Source: VRUE01 sp963730315
GTDB lineage: Bacteria > Actinomycetota > Thermoleophilia > Solirubrobacterales > 70-9
Assembly (NCBI GenBank): GCA_963730315.1
Contig: CAVSRD010000005.1
Span: 124,001 to 188,000, forward strand
Length of the DNA stretch: 64,000 bases
Reading direction: 5' to 3'
The position numbers and the translations under genes are program-made. Under the pieces are notes generated by a model. That model ran no database searches. It was not told where the DNA came from and was given only the letters and a program-made list of their open reading frames with translations. Below, one piece after another: positions 50,410 through 61,224 of this stretch (the first letter of the stretch is position 1; the number at the start of each line of letters is the position of its first letter).

Positions 50410-51656
50410 GCCGGGACCGCCTTGCGGAAGAGGTCCTCCTCGCGGCCGACGCAGGCGGCCGAGAGCCGCTCGCCCCCGTACAGCTCGCCGGCCAGCTCGG
50501 CAAGCGAGTCGACCGTCACCGCGTCGATCTTGGCCAGCATCTCGTCGATGTCTTCGGTCGGCAGGCCGAACAGCACGGCGCGCGAGATCCGCATCATCCG
50601 CGCCGCGGTCGACTCCGAGGAAAGCACCAGGCGACCCTTGACGTTCTCTTTGGCGCGGGCCAGCTCCTCGTCGGTGGCCGGCTCGGAGCGCAGCCGCTCC
50701 AGCTCGGCGCCGATCACCGCGCAGGCCTCCTCGACGTTGTCCTCGCGGGTGCCGACGTAAATGGCGACCAGGCCGGAATCGGTGTACTGCTCGTTGTAGG
50801 AGCCCACCGAGTAGGCGAGACCGCGCTTCTCGCGCACCTCGCGAAACAGCCGCGAGGAGGTCGAGCCGCCGAAGACCGAGTCGAGCACGGCGAGCGCGTA
50901 GCGGCGCTCGTCGTCGCGGACGATCCCCGGCGCGCCGAAGCAGATGTGGTACTGCTCGGTGTCCTTCGGGTAGAAGCGCAGCCGCGTGGCGTCCTCCGGG
51001 GGGCCGCCCGCCGCGGCGCCGTCCTCGCCCGCCTGCGGCGAGACCAGCCGCTTGGCCAGGGCGACGATCGCCTCGTGGTCGAGGTGTCCGGCGGCGCCGA
51101 CGACGACGTGCGGGGCGGTGTAGCGCCGCTGGTGGTAGGCGTCGATCTCCGGCACCGGGATCGAGGCGATCACCTCCGCCTCGCCGAGCACCCGGCGTCC
51201 CAAGGGATGATCGCCGAAGACGGCGCCGGCGAGGATGTCGTGGACGCGGTCCTGCGGCTCGTCCTCGTACATCGCGATCTCCTCCAGCACCACCTCGCGC
51301 TCGGAGTCGATTTCCGGGTAGGTCGGGTCGAGCAGCATCTCGGCAAGCAGGTCGAAGACCTCCTCGAGGTGCTCGTCGAGGAAGCGCGCGTGCAGGTGGG
51401 TGGTCTCCTTGCCGGTGGCCGCGTTGACCGAGGCGCCGAGCCCGTCGAGCTGCTCGGAGATCTCGATCGCCGAGAAGCGCGCGGTGCCCTTGAACAGCAG
51501 GTGCTCGAGGAAGTGCGAGACGCCGGCCTGGGCCGGCGTCTCGTCGCGCGAGCCGGTGCGCACCCACAGCCCGAGTGCCACGGAGCGGACCGACGGGACC
51601 TCTTCGGTCACGACCCGGACGCCCGAATCGAGGGTCGTCAATTCAGCTCCGGTCAT
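50406..51656 (-). CDS. M16 family zinc peptidase
   Basis: A 416-residue processing-peptidase-like protein. The inverted zinc motif HFLEH is at about 48-52, with the distal Glu in SEREVVLEEI. The second, inactive half contains FGGSTSSRLFREVREKRGLAYSV. No signal peptide, so cytoplasmic. The order pnp-M16 peptidase-dapB is common in actinobacteria; the substrate is not established. It starts 22 bp after pnp. Confidence 0.9.
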   Translation of the reverse strand: MTGAELTTLDSGVRVVTEEVPSVRSVALGLWVRTGSRDETPAQAGVSHFLEHLLFKGTARFSAIEISEQLDGLGASVNAATGKETTHLHARFLDEHLEEVFDLLAEMLLDPTYPEIDSEREVVLEEIAMYEDEPQDRVHDILAGAVFGDHPLGRRVLGEAEVIASIPVPEIDAYHQRRYTAPHVVVGAAGHLDHEAIVALAKRLVSPQAGEDGAAAGGPPEDATRLRFYPKDTEQYHICFGAPGIVRDDERRYALAVLDSVFGGSTSSRLFREVREKRGLAYSVGSYNEQYTDSGLVAIYVGTREDNVEEACAVIGAELERLRSEPATDEELARAKENVKGRLVLSSESTAARMMRISRAVLFGLPTEDIDEMLAKIDAVTVDSLAELAGELYGGERLSAACVGREEDLFRKAVPA

Positions 51657-51678
51657 CCGGCCCCTACCGATGGAGGCC

Positions 51679-53916
<2,238 letters not shown>

Positions 53917-53933
53917 TTAGTTGTCCTACCTCC

Positions 53934-53952
53934 GGCCGCCCGGATGGCGGCC
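53934..53952 (-). promoter_or_regulatory. Hairpin in the pnp leader
   Basis: Perfect 7-bp stem GGCCGCC/GGCGGCC with a 5-nt loop directly before the pnp Shine-Dalgarno, in a 75-bp gap. In enterobacteria the pnp leader is folded and processed for autoregulation; a similar role here is only inferred from position. Confidence 0.4.
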
Positions 53953-53991
53953 AATTGCGTTCAGAACTCTCGTTCTCTGTCCTCGGGGAGA

Positions 53992-54441
53992 CTACAGATC
54001 GTCGAGTCCGACCTCCCGCCCGTCGCGGAAGATCGCCAGCGTGTCCGCGACCCCGGCGGCAAGGCCCGACTCGGTGTCGCGACGCACCCTGGCGATCGTG
54101 CGCTCGGAGCGCCGGTCAGCCTCGAAGCGCTTCAGATCGAGGCCGAGCCGCCCCACCCGCTCCCAGAGGTGGGGGTCGTCGACCCGCGCTTGGTCAGAGA
54201 GCAGCGAGTCGAGCATCTCGAAGAAGGCGTCCTGGGCGCCGGCCGCCTCGGCCGCCGCGTGCAGGGCGGGCGAGCGCGGGTGCTTGGCGACGATCGGGAA
54301 GTGGCGGAAGACCAGCCGCCCTTCGAGCGAGGCGATCCGGGGCCAGACAACGGCGCAGTGCGGGCAGCAGAGGTCGGCGTAGACGATCGTCTCCACCCCC
54401 TCGCCGCGGGCGTGGTCCTCGGGCCCAACCGGGGCGACCAT
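53992..54441 (-). CDS. DsbA-like thioredoxin-fold protein
   Basis: A 149-residue protein. The active-site motif is CPHC (C26-C29) after strand VETIVYADL, and the helical insertion PALHAAAEAAGAQDAFFEML matches the DsbA/FrnE type rather than thioredoxin. No signal peptide is visible, so it is probably cytoplasmic, with a disulfide reductase, isomerase or related role. It lies 5 bp after rpsO and before pnp, splitting the classical rpsO-pnp pair. Confidence 0.82.
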   Translation of the reverse strand: MVAPVGPEDHARGEGVETIVYADLCCPHCAVVWPRIASLEGRLVFRHFPIVAKHPRSPALHAAAEAAGAQDAFFEMLDSLLSDQARVDDPHLWERVGRLGLDLKRFEADRRSERTIARVRRDTESGLAAGVADTLAIFRDGREVGLDDL

Positions 54442-54446
54442 GTCGC

Positions 54447-54716
54447 CTACCGGCGCAGGCCCAGCTCCGCGACCAGGGCGCGGTAGCGCTCCAGGTCGGT
54501 GCGCTCCAGGTAGCGCAGCATGCGGCGGCGCTTGCCGACCAGCATCAGCAGGCCGCGGCGCGAATGGTGGTCTTTGGAGTGCGAGCGCAGGTGCTCGGTC
54601 AGCTCGTTGACCCGCTCGGTGAGCAATGCGACCTGGACCTCGGCCGAGCCGGTGTCGCCGTCGGCACGACCGTACTGGCCTATCAACTCGCTCTTGCGCT
54701 CCTTGGTGAGGCTCAT
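54447..54716 (-). CDS. rpsO: 30S ribosomal protein S15
   Basis: An 89-residue primary 16S rRNA-binding protein. The whole length is typical: GSAEVQVALLTERVNELTEHL is readable as GSAEVQVALL and RVNELTEHL, then HSKDHHSRRGLLMLVGKRR and LRYLERTD. ATG 54716 overlaps the ribF stop (ATGA). No clear S15 autoregulatory pseudoknot is discernible because translation starts within ribF. Confidence 0.97.
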   Translation of the reverse strand: MSLTKERKSELIGQYGRADGDTGSAEVQVALLTERVNELTEHLRSHSKDHHSRRGLLMLVGKRRRMLRYLERTDLERYRALVAELGLRR

Positions 54717-55604
54717 GCGCGGGTGAAGCTAGCACAGACCCGCTTGGCGTCCTCGACGTCGATCTGCATCTGGGCGATCAGCTCCTCAACCCCCCCGAAG
54801 CGCCGCTCGCCGCGCAGCCGCTCGACGAAGGCGACCCGCAGCGTGCTGCCGTAGAGGTCTTCCTCGCGGTCGATCAGGTAGGTCTCGATCAGCACGCCGC
54901 GGCCGCTGTCGAAGGTGGGCCGGATGCCGACGCTGACCGCCGCCGGAACGCCGTTGGCGAATGCTGCGTAGACACCGTGGCCGGGGATCGCGAGACGGTC
55001 GTCGGGGACGATGTTGGCGGTCGGGAAGCCGAGCTCGCGGCCGCGCTGGTCGCCCTCGACAACCGTCCCCTCGACCATGAACGGCGCGCCGAGGCAGTGA
55101 CGGGCGCCCTCCATGTCGCCCGCCGCGACCTGCGCCCGGATCCGGGTCGAGGAGACGGTCTCGCCGTCCACCTCGACCAGCGGCACCACCCGCGTCTCGA
55201 ACTCGTCCCGCCCCAAAAGCATCTCAGGATCGCCCTTCGCCTTGGCGCCGAAGCGGAAGTTCTCGCCCACTGAGACCCGCTCGGCGGTCAGCCGCTCGAC
55301 CAGCACCCGTTCGACGAACTGCTCGGCAGAGAGGGTGGCGAACTCGCGGTCGAAGGGGATGACCACCAGCTCCCGCACCCCGAGCCCCTCGATCACGTCG
55401 CGCTTCACCTCGAACGGCATGATCAGCTTCGGCAGCGCCGCCGGGTGGAGGACCTCGAAGTGGGTGCGGGTCGAAGGTGAGGACGGCGTCGGCGTCGTCG
55501 ATCACCTCCTGGTGGCCGAGGTGGACGCCGTCGAAGGTGCCGATCGCGACGTGGCGCCGGCGCGGCTCGGCGTCAGGCAGCGAGGTGACTGCGATCTTCG
55601 CCAC
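54713..55604 (-). CDS. ribF: Riboflavin kinase/FAD synthetase with apparent 1-nt frameshift
   Basis: Makes FMN and FAD. The adenylyltransferase half starts at GTG 55604 (one-base overlap with the truB TAG) with HVAIGTFDGVHLGHQEVI and VLTFDPHP. The reading frame then shifts by +1 within 55453-55469. The next frame continues as VLHPAALPKL, then MPFEVKRDVIEGLGV, VGENFRFG, and the kinase half GFPTANIVPDD. The span is 892 nt (3n+1); removal of one base would give a normal 296-residue RibF. Conserved sequence on both sides and intact coupling to rpsO suggest a sequencing error or very recent mutation rather than decay, since the gene is normally essential. Confidence 0.85.
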
Positions 55605-56236
55605 TAGCGAAGCGCCTCCGCGGCGGCCGGCACGAGCTCCGCGACGCGCTCGAGCGGGATCTCCTCGCCGGCTTCCTCGACCCGGAAGGGGCCGATCGCG
55701 ATCCGCCGCAGCTCCGTGCAGTAGGCGTCGCCGAGCGTCTCGACCAAGGTGCGGACGTAGGTGCCGGCCGAGCACTCGATCTCGTAGCGCGCCGTCCCGG
55801 CGTCGCTGCCGAGCAGCTCGGCGCGGTGGACCTCGACCTCGCGTTCCGGCGTGGTCACGGTCTCGCCGCGGTGCGCCTTGCGGTAGAGCCGCTCGCCGCC
55901 GACCCGCGCCGCCGAGGTCATCGGCACCTGCTGCCGCACCGTACCGGTCGGCAGCTCGAGCGAGTCGGGGAGCCGGCCGGTCTCGGTCAGCTCCCCCTCG
56001 GGGTCGCCGGTGCTGGAGCGCCAGCCGAGCCGGGCCGTGGCCAGGTAGATCTTCGGCAGGACGGTGAGGAAGCGCTGCAGCCGCGTCGCCCGGCCGAGCA
56101 GGACCAGCAGCAGCCCGGTCGCGAAGGGGTCGAGGGTGCCGGAGTGCCCGGCCTTGACCCTGCGCTGCCGGCGAACCTGCGACACCGCGGCGTGCGAGGT
56201 GATCCCGGCGGGCTTGTCGCAGAGCAGCACCGTCAA
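55604..56236 (-). CDS. truB: tRNA pseudouridine-55 synthase
   Basis: Modifies U55 in the T-loop of most tRNAs. It has 210 residues, shorter than usual because the C-terminal PUA-like domain is minimal or absent. The catalytic Asp is D36 in HSGTLDPFATGLLLV, preceded by KPAGITSH. CSAGTYVRTL is the second conserved motif. The TTG start overlaps the nrnA stop as TTGA; no better start fits the N-terminus. Confidence 0.92.
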   Translation of the reverse strand: MTVLLCDKPAGITSHAAVSQVRRQRRVKAGHSGTLDPFATGLLLVLLGRATRLQRFLTVLPKIYLATARLGWRSSTGDPEGELTETGRLPDSLELPTGTVRQQVPMTSAARVGGERLYRKAHRGETVTTPEREVEVHRAELLGSDAGTARYEIECSAGTYVRTLVETLGDAYCTELRRIAIGPFRVEEAGEEIPLERVAELVPAAAEALR

Positions 56237-57237
56237 GAATCGAGTTGAGCCGACACCTCGTCGCAGAGCAAAGCGACCAGCTCGTCGATCTCGAGGTCGG
56301 TGGAGAAGCCGGCGGCGCGCTTGTGCCCCCCTCCCCCGTGCTTGCGGGCGATCGCCGAGACGTCGGTCTCGCCGCCGCTGGAGCGCAGGCTGACCTTGCG
56401 GGCGGCTTCGCCGCGATCGCCGAGGTCGCGGACCAGGGCGGCGACGCTGGCGCCCTCGACCGAGCGCAGGTGGTCGATGATCCCCTCGGTCATCTCCTCG
56501 CCGGCGGCGCTCGCCTCGTAGTCGGTGGCGGTGATGTAGGAGAGCACGAGGACCCCGCCGCAGTGCCGCTCGATGCCGTCGAGGGCGCTGGAGAGCAGCC
56601 GCAGCTTCTCGATCGGCACGTGCTCGTAGAGCCGGCGGTAGGTCTCGTCGATCTGCACGCCCGCTTCGATCAGCTCCGCGGCGATCCGGTGGGTGCGGGC
56701 GTTGCTGTTCTCGTACATGAACTTGCCGGTGTCGGTGACGATCCCGACGTAAAGGGCGGAGGCGATCTCCGGGGTGATCTCCACCCCGAGCAGGATCGCC
56801 AGCTCGTAGACGATCTCCGCCGTGCAGGAGGCGTCGACCTCCACCAGGTTCACGTCGCCGAACAGCGTGTTGTCGTGGTGGTGGTCGATGTTGATCTTGA
56901 AGTGGCCGTCCGCGGCGAGAAAGTCGACCGGCATCCGGTCGATGTTGCCGCAGTCGAGGAAGATCACGGCGCGGTCGGGCATGTCTGCCGGCGGCTCGTG
57001 GAAGACCTCCTCGAGCGGCAGGAACCGGTACTCGACCGGCAGTGGGAACTCCTTCGCCGAGAGGAACATCACCGAGTCCTTGCCGAGCTGGGTAAGCAGG
57101 TGGTGCATGCCGAGCAGCGAGCCGAGGGCGTCGCCGTCGGGGCCCTCGTGGGCTGTGAGCAGGAAGCGGTCGCGCTGGCGGATCTCAGCGGCGACCCGCT
57201 CCAGCGCGGTGGCGCCGATGTCGGTGGTCTCGCTCAA
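56233..57237 (-). CDS. nrnA: DHH-family nanoRNase/pAp phosphatase
   Basis: Degrades 2-5 nt RNAs and may hydrolyse 3'-phosphoadenosine 5'-phosphate. It has 334 residues. DHH-domain motifs are AHEGPDGDALGS, FLDCGN, NIDHHHDN and GIVTDTGKF. The C-terminal DHHA1 RNA-binding domain carries KVSLRSSGGETDVS and the GGGGHKRAAG loop. It completes an RNA-decay set with PNPase and RNase J in the same run. The TTG start overlaps the rbfA stop (TTGA). Confidence 0.92.
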   Translation of the reverse strand: MSETTDIGATALERVAAEIRQRDRFLLTAHEGPDGDALGSLLGMHHLLTQLGKDSVMFLSAKEFPLPVEYRFLPLEEVFHEPPADMPDRAVIFLDCGNIDRMPVDFLAADGHFKINIDHHHDNTLFGDVNLVEVDASCTAEIVYELAILLGVEITPEIASALYVGIVTDTGKFMYENSNARTHRIAAELIEAGVQIDETYRRLYEHVPIEKLRLLSSALDGIERHCGGVLVLSYITATDYEASAAGEEMTEGIIDHLRSVEGASVAALVRDLGDRGEAARKVSLRSSGGETDVSAIARKHGGGGHKRAAGFSTDLEIDELVALLCDEVSAQLDS

Positions 57238-57578
57238 CGCCCCTCTCCTTCCTCGAGCAGGCGGGAGATCCGCATCCCCCGCTCGACCGTGGCGTCGTAA
57301 TGGAAGCTCAGGGTCGGGGTGCGCTTCATCCGCATCTCGGCCGCGATCTTCGACTGGATCACGCCGTGCGAGGAGCGCAGCCCGGCGAGCGCCGCCTCGC
57401 GCGCCGCCTCGTCGCCCAGCACGCTGACGTGCACCTTGGCGGCACGGAGGTCTGGGCTGGTCTCGACCGAGGTCACGGTGACGAAGCCGATCCGGGGGTC
57501 GCCCAGATCGGTGGTGATCGCTGCGCCGATTACCTCGCGAAGCACCTCGTTGATGCGGCGCATGCGAGGCGTGGCCAT
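57234..57578 (-). CDS. rbfA: Ribosome-binding factor A
   Basis: A 114-residue 30S maturation factor with a KH-like fold: RRINEVLREVIGAAI, DPRIGFVTVTSVETSPDL and the AKVHVSV strand. ATG 57578 lies one base beyond the infB stop. The order nusA-infB-rbfA-nrnA-truB is the conserved bacterial arrangement. Confidence 0.95.
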   Translation of the reverse strand: MATPRMRRINEVLREVIGAAITTDLGDPRIGFVTVTSVETSPDLRAAKVHVSVLGDEAAREAALAGLRSSHGVIQSKIAAEMRMKRTPTLSFHYDATVERGMRISRLLEEGEGR

Positions 57579-57579
57579 C

Positions 57580-59751
57580 CTACTCCAGCGTCTGCTCGAC
57601 CTGCTTGGTCTCGAAGAACTCGAGCACGTCGCCCTCCTTCACGTCGGCGTAGCCCTCGAGCACGATGCCGCACTCCTGGCCCTGCTCGACCTCCTGCACG
57701 TCGTCTTTGAAGCGGCGCAGCGAGCCGACCCTGCCGTCCCAGATCACGGTGCCCTCGCGGACGAGGCGGACGCTCGCGTCGCGCCTGACGCGGCCCTCGT
57801 TGACGACGCAGCCGGCGATCCGTCCGACCCTCGAGGCTTTGAACGTCTGCTTGATCTCGGCCTCGCCGAGCGTCTCCTCGACCTCGACCGCCTCCAGCAT
57901 GCCTTCCATCGCGTTGCGCAGGTCTTCGGTGACTTTGTAGATCACCGAGTAGGTGCGGACGTCGACGCCCTCGCGCTCCGAGGCGCGGCGCGCGTCGGCC
58001 AGCGGCCTCACGTTGAAGCCGATCACGATCGCGTCGGAGGCCGAGGCGAGCATCACGTCGGACTCGTTGATCCCGCCGGTCTGGGAGTGGATGACGTTGA
58101 TCGCGACCCGCTCTTGCGGCACCTTTGCGATCTCGTCCTGGAGCGCCTCCAGGGAGCCCGCGACGTCGGCCTTCAGCACGATGTTGAGCTCCTTGATCTC
58201 GCCTTCCTGAGCCCGCGAGAAGACCTCCTCGAGGCTGACCTTGCGCGCCTGGCGTCGGGCCAGCGCCTCGGTCTTGAGGCGGTTGGCGCGCTCCTGGGCG
58301 AGTTGGCGGGCGCGGCGGTCGTTCTCGACCACCCGCACGTGCTCGCCGGCCTCGCAGACGCCGTCGAAGCCCAGCACCTCGACCGGCATCCCCGGCCCGG
58401 CGCGCTCGACCCGCTCGCCGGTGAAGTCCTGCATCGCCCGCACCCGGCCCCAGACGGGCCCGGCGACGAGCGCGTCGCCGACCGCCAGGGTGCCGCGCTG
58501 GACGAGGATCGTGACGACCGGCCCGCGACCGGGATCGAGCTGGGACTCGACCACCGCCCCGGACGCCGGGGCCGCGGGATTGGCCCCCAGCTCCTCCAGT
58601 TCGGCGACCAACAGCAGCATGTCGAGCAGGTTGTCGAGGCCCTGGTGGGTCTTGGCGGAGACGTCGCAGTAGACCGTCTCGCCGCCCCAGCCCTCCGGCG
58701 TGAGGCCGTCGGAGGCCAGCTCGTTGCGGACCCGATCGGGCTGCGCGTCCTCCTTGTCGACCTTGTTGACGGCAATCAGGATCGGCACGTCGGCGGCGCG
58801 AGCGTGGTCGATCGCCTCCTTGGTCTGCGGCATGACGCCGTCGTCGGCGGCGACCACGACCACCGCGATGTCGGTGACGCTGGCGCCGCGGGCGCGCATC
58901 GCGGTGAAGGCCGCGTGGCCCGGCGTGTCGAGGAAGGTGATCTCCTTGTCGCCGTGGTGGACCTGGTAGGCGCCGATGTGCTGGGTGATGCCGCCCGCCT
59001 CGCCGGCCACCACCTCGGTCTCGCGGATCGCGTCGAGCAGCGAGGTCTTGCCGTGGTCGACGTGGCCCATGATCGTCACCACCGGGGGTCGCGGCTCGAG
59101 GCTCTCCTCGGCGTCCTCGTAGGAGGGCGCCTCCGGCTCCTCCTCGGCGGCGGTGACGATCTCGATCTTGCGGTCGTACTCGTCGGCGATCGCCTTGATC
59201 GACTCGTCGGTGAGGGTCTGGGTGAGGGTCGCCATCTCCCCCATCGTCATCAGCTTCTTGATCACCTCGGCGCTGCCCAGCCCGAGCAGCTCGGCGACCT
59301 CGCGCACCGTGGCGCCGGAGTTGACCTTGGTCGCCTCCTGCTCGGCCGGCTCCTCGGCCTTCGCGGGCGGTGGCTCCTCGAGCATCGGCCGGCGCCGGCG
59401 CCCGCCGCGCCGGCGCGGCGGGCGCTGCGGCGGCGGTGCGCCCATCTGGTCGCGCCGCGAGGCCTGGGAGTCGATCACAACGCGGCGTTTCTTCGTGCCG
59501 CCGGCGGGTTTCTTGGCGGCCGGCTTGGCGGATGCCGCCGGTTTCGACTCGGCTTTCGGTTTTGGCTTGGTAGCCGTAGCGGCGCCGGCACCGTCGGCCT
59601 TGGCGGCCGACAGCGCATGCAGGGCCTGCTCCTCCTCGACGCTCGAGGCAGCCGCCTTGGCTTCGATCCCGGCGGCTTTCAGCACGGCGAGCAGCTCTTT
59701 GCTGGCGATCCCCTGCGCCTTGGCGATTTCGTGGATCCGTTTCTTTGCCAC
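57580..59751 (-). CDS. infB: Translation initiation factor IF-2
   Basis: GTPase that places fMet-tRNA on the 30S subunit. It has 723 residues. An N-terminal IF2_N domain is followed by a Lys/Ala/Pro-rich linker and RRRGGRRRRP, a second IF2_N-type domain, then the G domain with GHVDHGKTSLLD, DTPGHAAFTAMR and NKVDK, and domains II-IV with IHSQTGGINESDV and FKASRVGRIAG. The linker is short for an actinobacterium. GTG 59751 immediately follows the nusA TAA with no spacer. Confidence 0.96.
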   Translation of the reverse strand: MAKKRIHEIAKAQGIASKELLAVLKAAGIEAKAAASSVEEEQALHALSAAKADGAGAATATKPKPKAESKPAASAKPAAKKPAGGTKKRRVVIDSQASRRDQMGAPPPQRPPRRRGGRRRRPMLEEPPPAKAEEPAEQEATKVNSGATVREVAELLGLGSAEVIKKLMTMGEMATLTQTLTDESIKAIADEYDRKIEIVTAAEEEPEAPSYEDAEESLEPRPPVVTIMGHVDHGKTSLLDAIRETEVVAGEAGGITQHIGAYQVHHGDKEITFLDTPGHAAFTAMRARGASVTDIAVVVVAADDGVMPQTKEAIDHARAADVPILIAVNKVDKEDAQPDRVRNELASDGLTPEGWGGETVYCDVSAKTHQGLDNLLDMLLLVAELEELGANPAAPASGAVVESQLDPGRGPVVTILVQRGTLAVGDALVAGPVWGRVRAMQDFTGERVERAGPGMPVEVLGFDGVCEAGEHVRVVENDRRARQLAQERANRLKTEALARRQARKVSLEEVFSRAQEGEIKELNIVLKADVAGSLEALQDEIAKVPQERVAINVIHSQTGGINESDVMLASASDAIVIGFNVRPLADARRASEREGVDVRTYSVIYKVTEDLRNAMEGMLEAVEVEETLGEAEIKQTFKASRVGRIAGCVVNEGRVRRDASVRLVREGTVIWDGRVGSLRRFKDDVQEVEQGQECGIVLEGYADVKEGDVLEFFETKQVEQTLE

Positions 59752-61224
59752 TTAAGCCTGCTCCGCCTCCTCGGGAACGGCTTCCGCGTCCCCCGCGGGC
59801 TCCTCGTCCGCGGGTTGCTCCTCCTCGGCGGATGCCTCCTCCCCCTCCTCTTCCTCCTCGAACTGCGCCTCGGCCTTGGCGACGATCTCGCCCACCTGCC
59901 CCGCGTCGGCAGCCGAGTCGGCGAGAATCGCCACCTCGGCCTCCTCGAGCGGCGCCAGCACGGCGAGCTGGTTGGTCTCGAAGCGGCCCAGAGCCTGGTG
60001 GGCGGGCAGGCCGCAGTAGGAGGAGTCGCCGATCGCCGCGTTCGGGCAGCGGCGGCCGTTGGTGAGCACAGCCAGGCAGTGGCCGTCGGAGGCCTCCTCG
60101 CCCTCGTACTCGACCTCCTCCTCCTGGGAGAACTCGGTCTCCGATTTGATGTCGACCCGCCAGCCGGTGAGGCGGGCGGCGAGACGGGCGTTCTGACCGT
60201 CGCGGCCGATCGCCAGCGAGAGCTGGTCGTCGGGGACGATCACCGTCGCCTGCCGCTCCTCGTCGTCGACGATCACCTCCCGCACCCGGGCCGGCGAGAG
60301 AGCCTTGGCGACGAAGCGGGCGGGCTCGTCGTTGTGGGGGATGATGTCGATCTTCTCGCCGCGCAGCTCGGAGACGACCATCCTCACGCGCGAGCCGCGG
60401 GGGCCGACGCAGGCGCCGACGGGATCGACCCCGTCGGCGTGGGAGACGACGGCGATCTTCGAGCGGTAGCCAGGCTCGCGGGCGACGCCGACGATTTCGA
60501 CCAGCTTGTCGGCGATCTCCGGCACCTCGAGTTCGAACAGCTTCTTGATCAGCTCCGAACTGCGGCGCGAGACGACGATTGCCGGCCCTTTGGTCGAGTC
60601 GGAGACGTCCGTGATCACCGCCTTGACCCGCATCCCGTGGTCGTAGCGCTCGTTGTAGACCTGCTCGGACTTCGGCAGGAGCGCCTCGACCCGCTCGCGC
60701 AGCTGAACCAGCGTGTAGCGCTTGTCGGACTGCTGGATGATCCCGGTGATCAGCTCGCCGACCCGATCCTGGTACTCCTCGAACATCATCATCCGTTCCG
60801 CCTCGCGGATCCGCTGCAGGATGACCTGCTTGGCGGTCTGCGCGGCGATCCGGCCGAAGTCGTCGGGGGTGACGTCGCGGGTCTCGATCTGATCCTCGTA
60901 GGGCGCGATCATCTCCGGGTCGAGCTCGGGCTCCTCCAGCTCCTTCAGCTCGCCCGTTTCGGGGTCGATCTCGCGCTCCTCTTCCTCCTGTGCTTCGGCC
61001 GCCTCGGCAAGCAGCTTCTCCTCCAGCTCGGCCGGCAGGATCAGCTCGAAGACGCGGAAGTCGCCGGTCTCGTGGTCGAGGTCGACGCGGGCGTACTTGG
61101 CCGCCCCGGGCGTCTTCTTGTAAGCGGAGAGCAGCGCGTCGGCGAGCGCGTCCATCAGCTTGTCGGCGGAGATGCCCTTCTCCTGCTCGAGCGCCCTGAT
61201 TGCTTCGACGATCTCCTTGCTCAC
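59752..61224 (-). CDS. nusA: Transcription factor NusA with C-terminal Cys/His knuckle
   Basis: Pausing, termination and antitermination factor. It has 490 residues: NusA N-terminal domain (1 to about 190, including an acidic insertion at 78-110), S1 (about 195-260), KH1 with CVGPRGSRVRMV, and KH2 with LSLAIGRDGQNARLAARLTG. After KH2 there is an extra module with C383, C393, C404 and H409 (HCLAVLTNGRRCPN ... YCGLPAHQ), resembling small zinc knuckles of the DUF5763 type, then a low-complexity acidic tail (about 430-490). The GTG start overlaps the rimP stop (GTGA). Confidence 0.95.
   Translation of the reverse strand: MSKEIVEAIRALEQEKGISADKLMDALADALLSAYKKTPGAAKYARVDLDHETGDFRVFELILPAELEEKLLAEAAEAQEEEEREIDPETGELKELEEPELDPEMIAPYEDQIETRDVTPDDFGRIAAQTAKQVILQRIREAERMMMFEEYQDRVGELITGIIQQSDKRYTLVQLRERVEALLPKSEQVYNERYDHGMRVKAVITDVSDSTKGPAIVVSRRSSELIKKLFELEVPEIADKLVEIVGVAREPGYRSKIAVVSHADGVDPVGACVGPRGSRVRMVVSELRGEKIDIIPHNDEPARFVAKALSPARVREVIVDDEERQATVIVPDDQLSLAIGRDGQNARLAARLTGWRVDIKSETEFSQEEEVEYEGEEASDGHCLAVLTNGRRCPNAAIGDSSYCGLPAHQALGRFETNQLAVLAPLEEAEVAILADSAADAGQVGEIVAKAEAQFEEEEEGEEASAEEEQPADEEPAGDAEAVPEEAEQA

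Noticed and set aside
54713..55604. Programmed frameshift in ribF
   Set aside because: No slippery heptamer, downstream pseudoknot or internal Shine-Dalgarno is evident at 55453-55469; a sequencing error or mutation is simpler.
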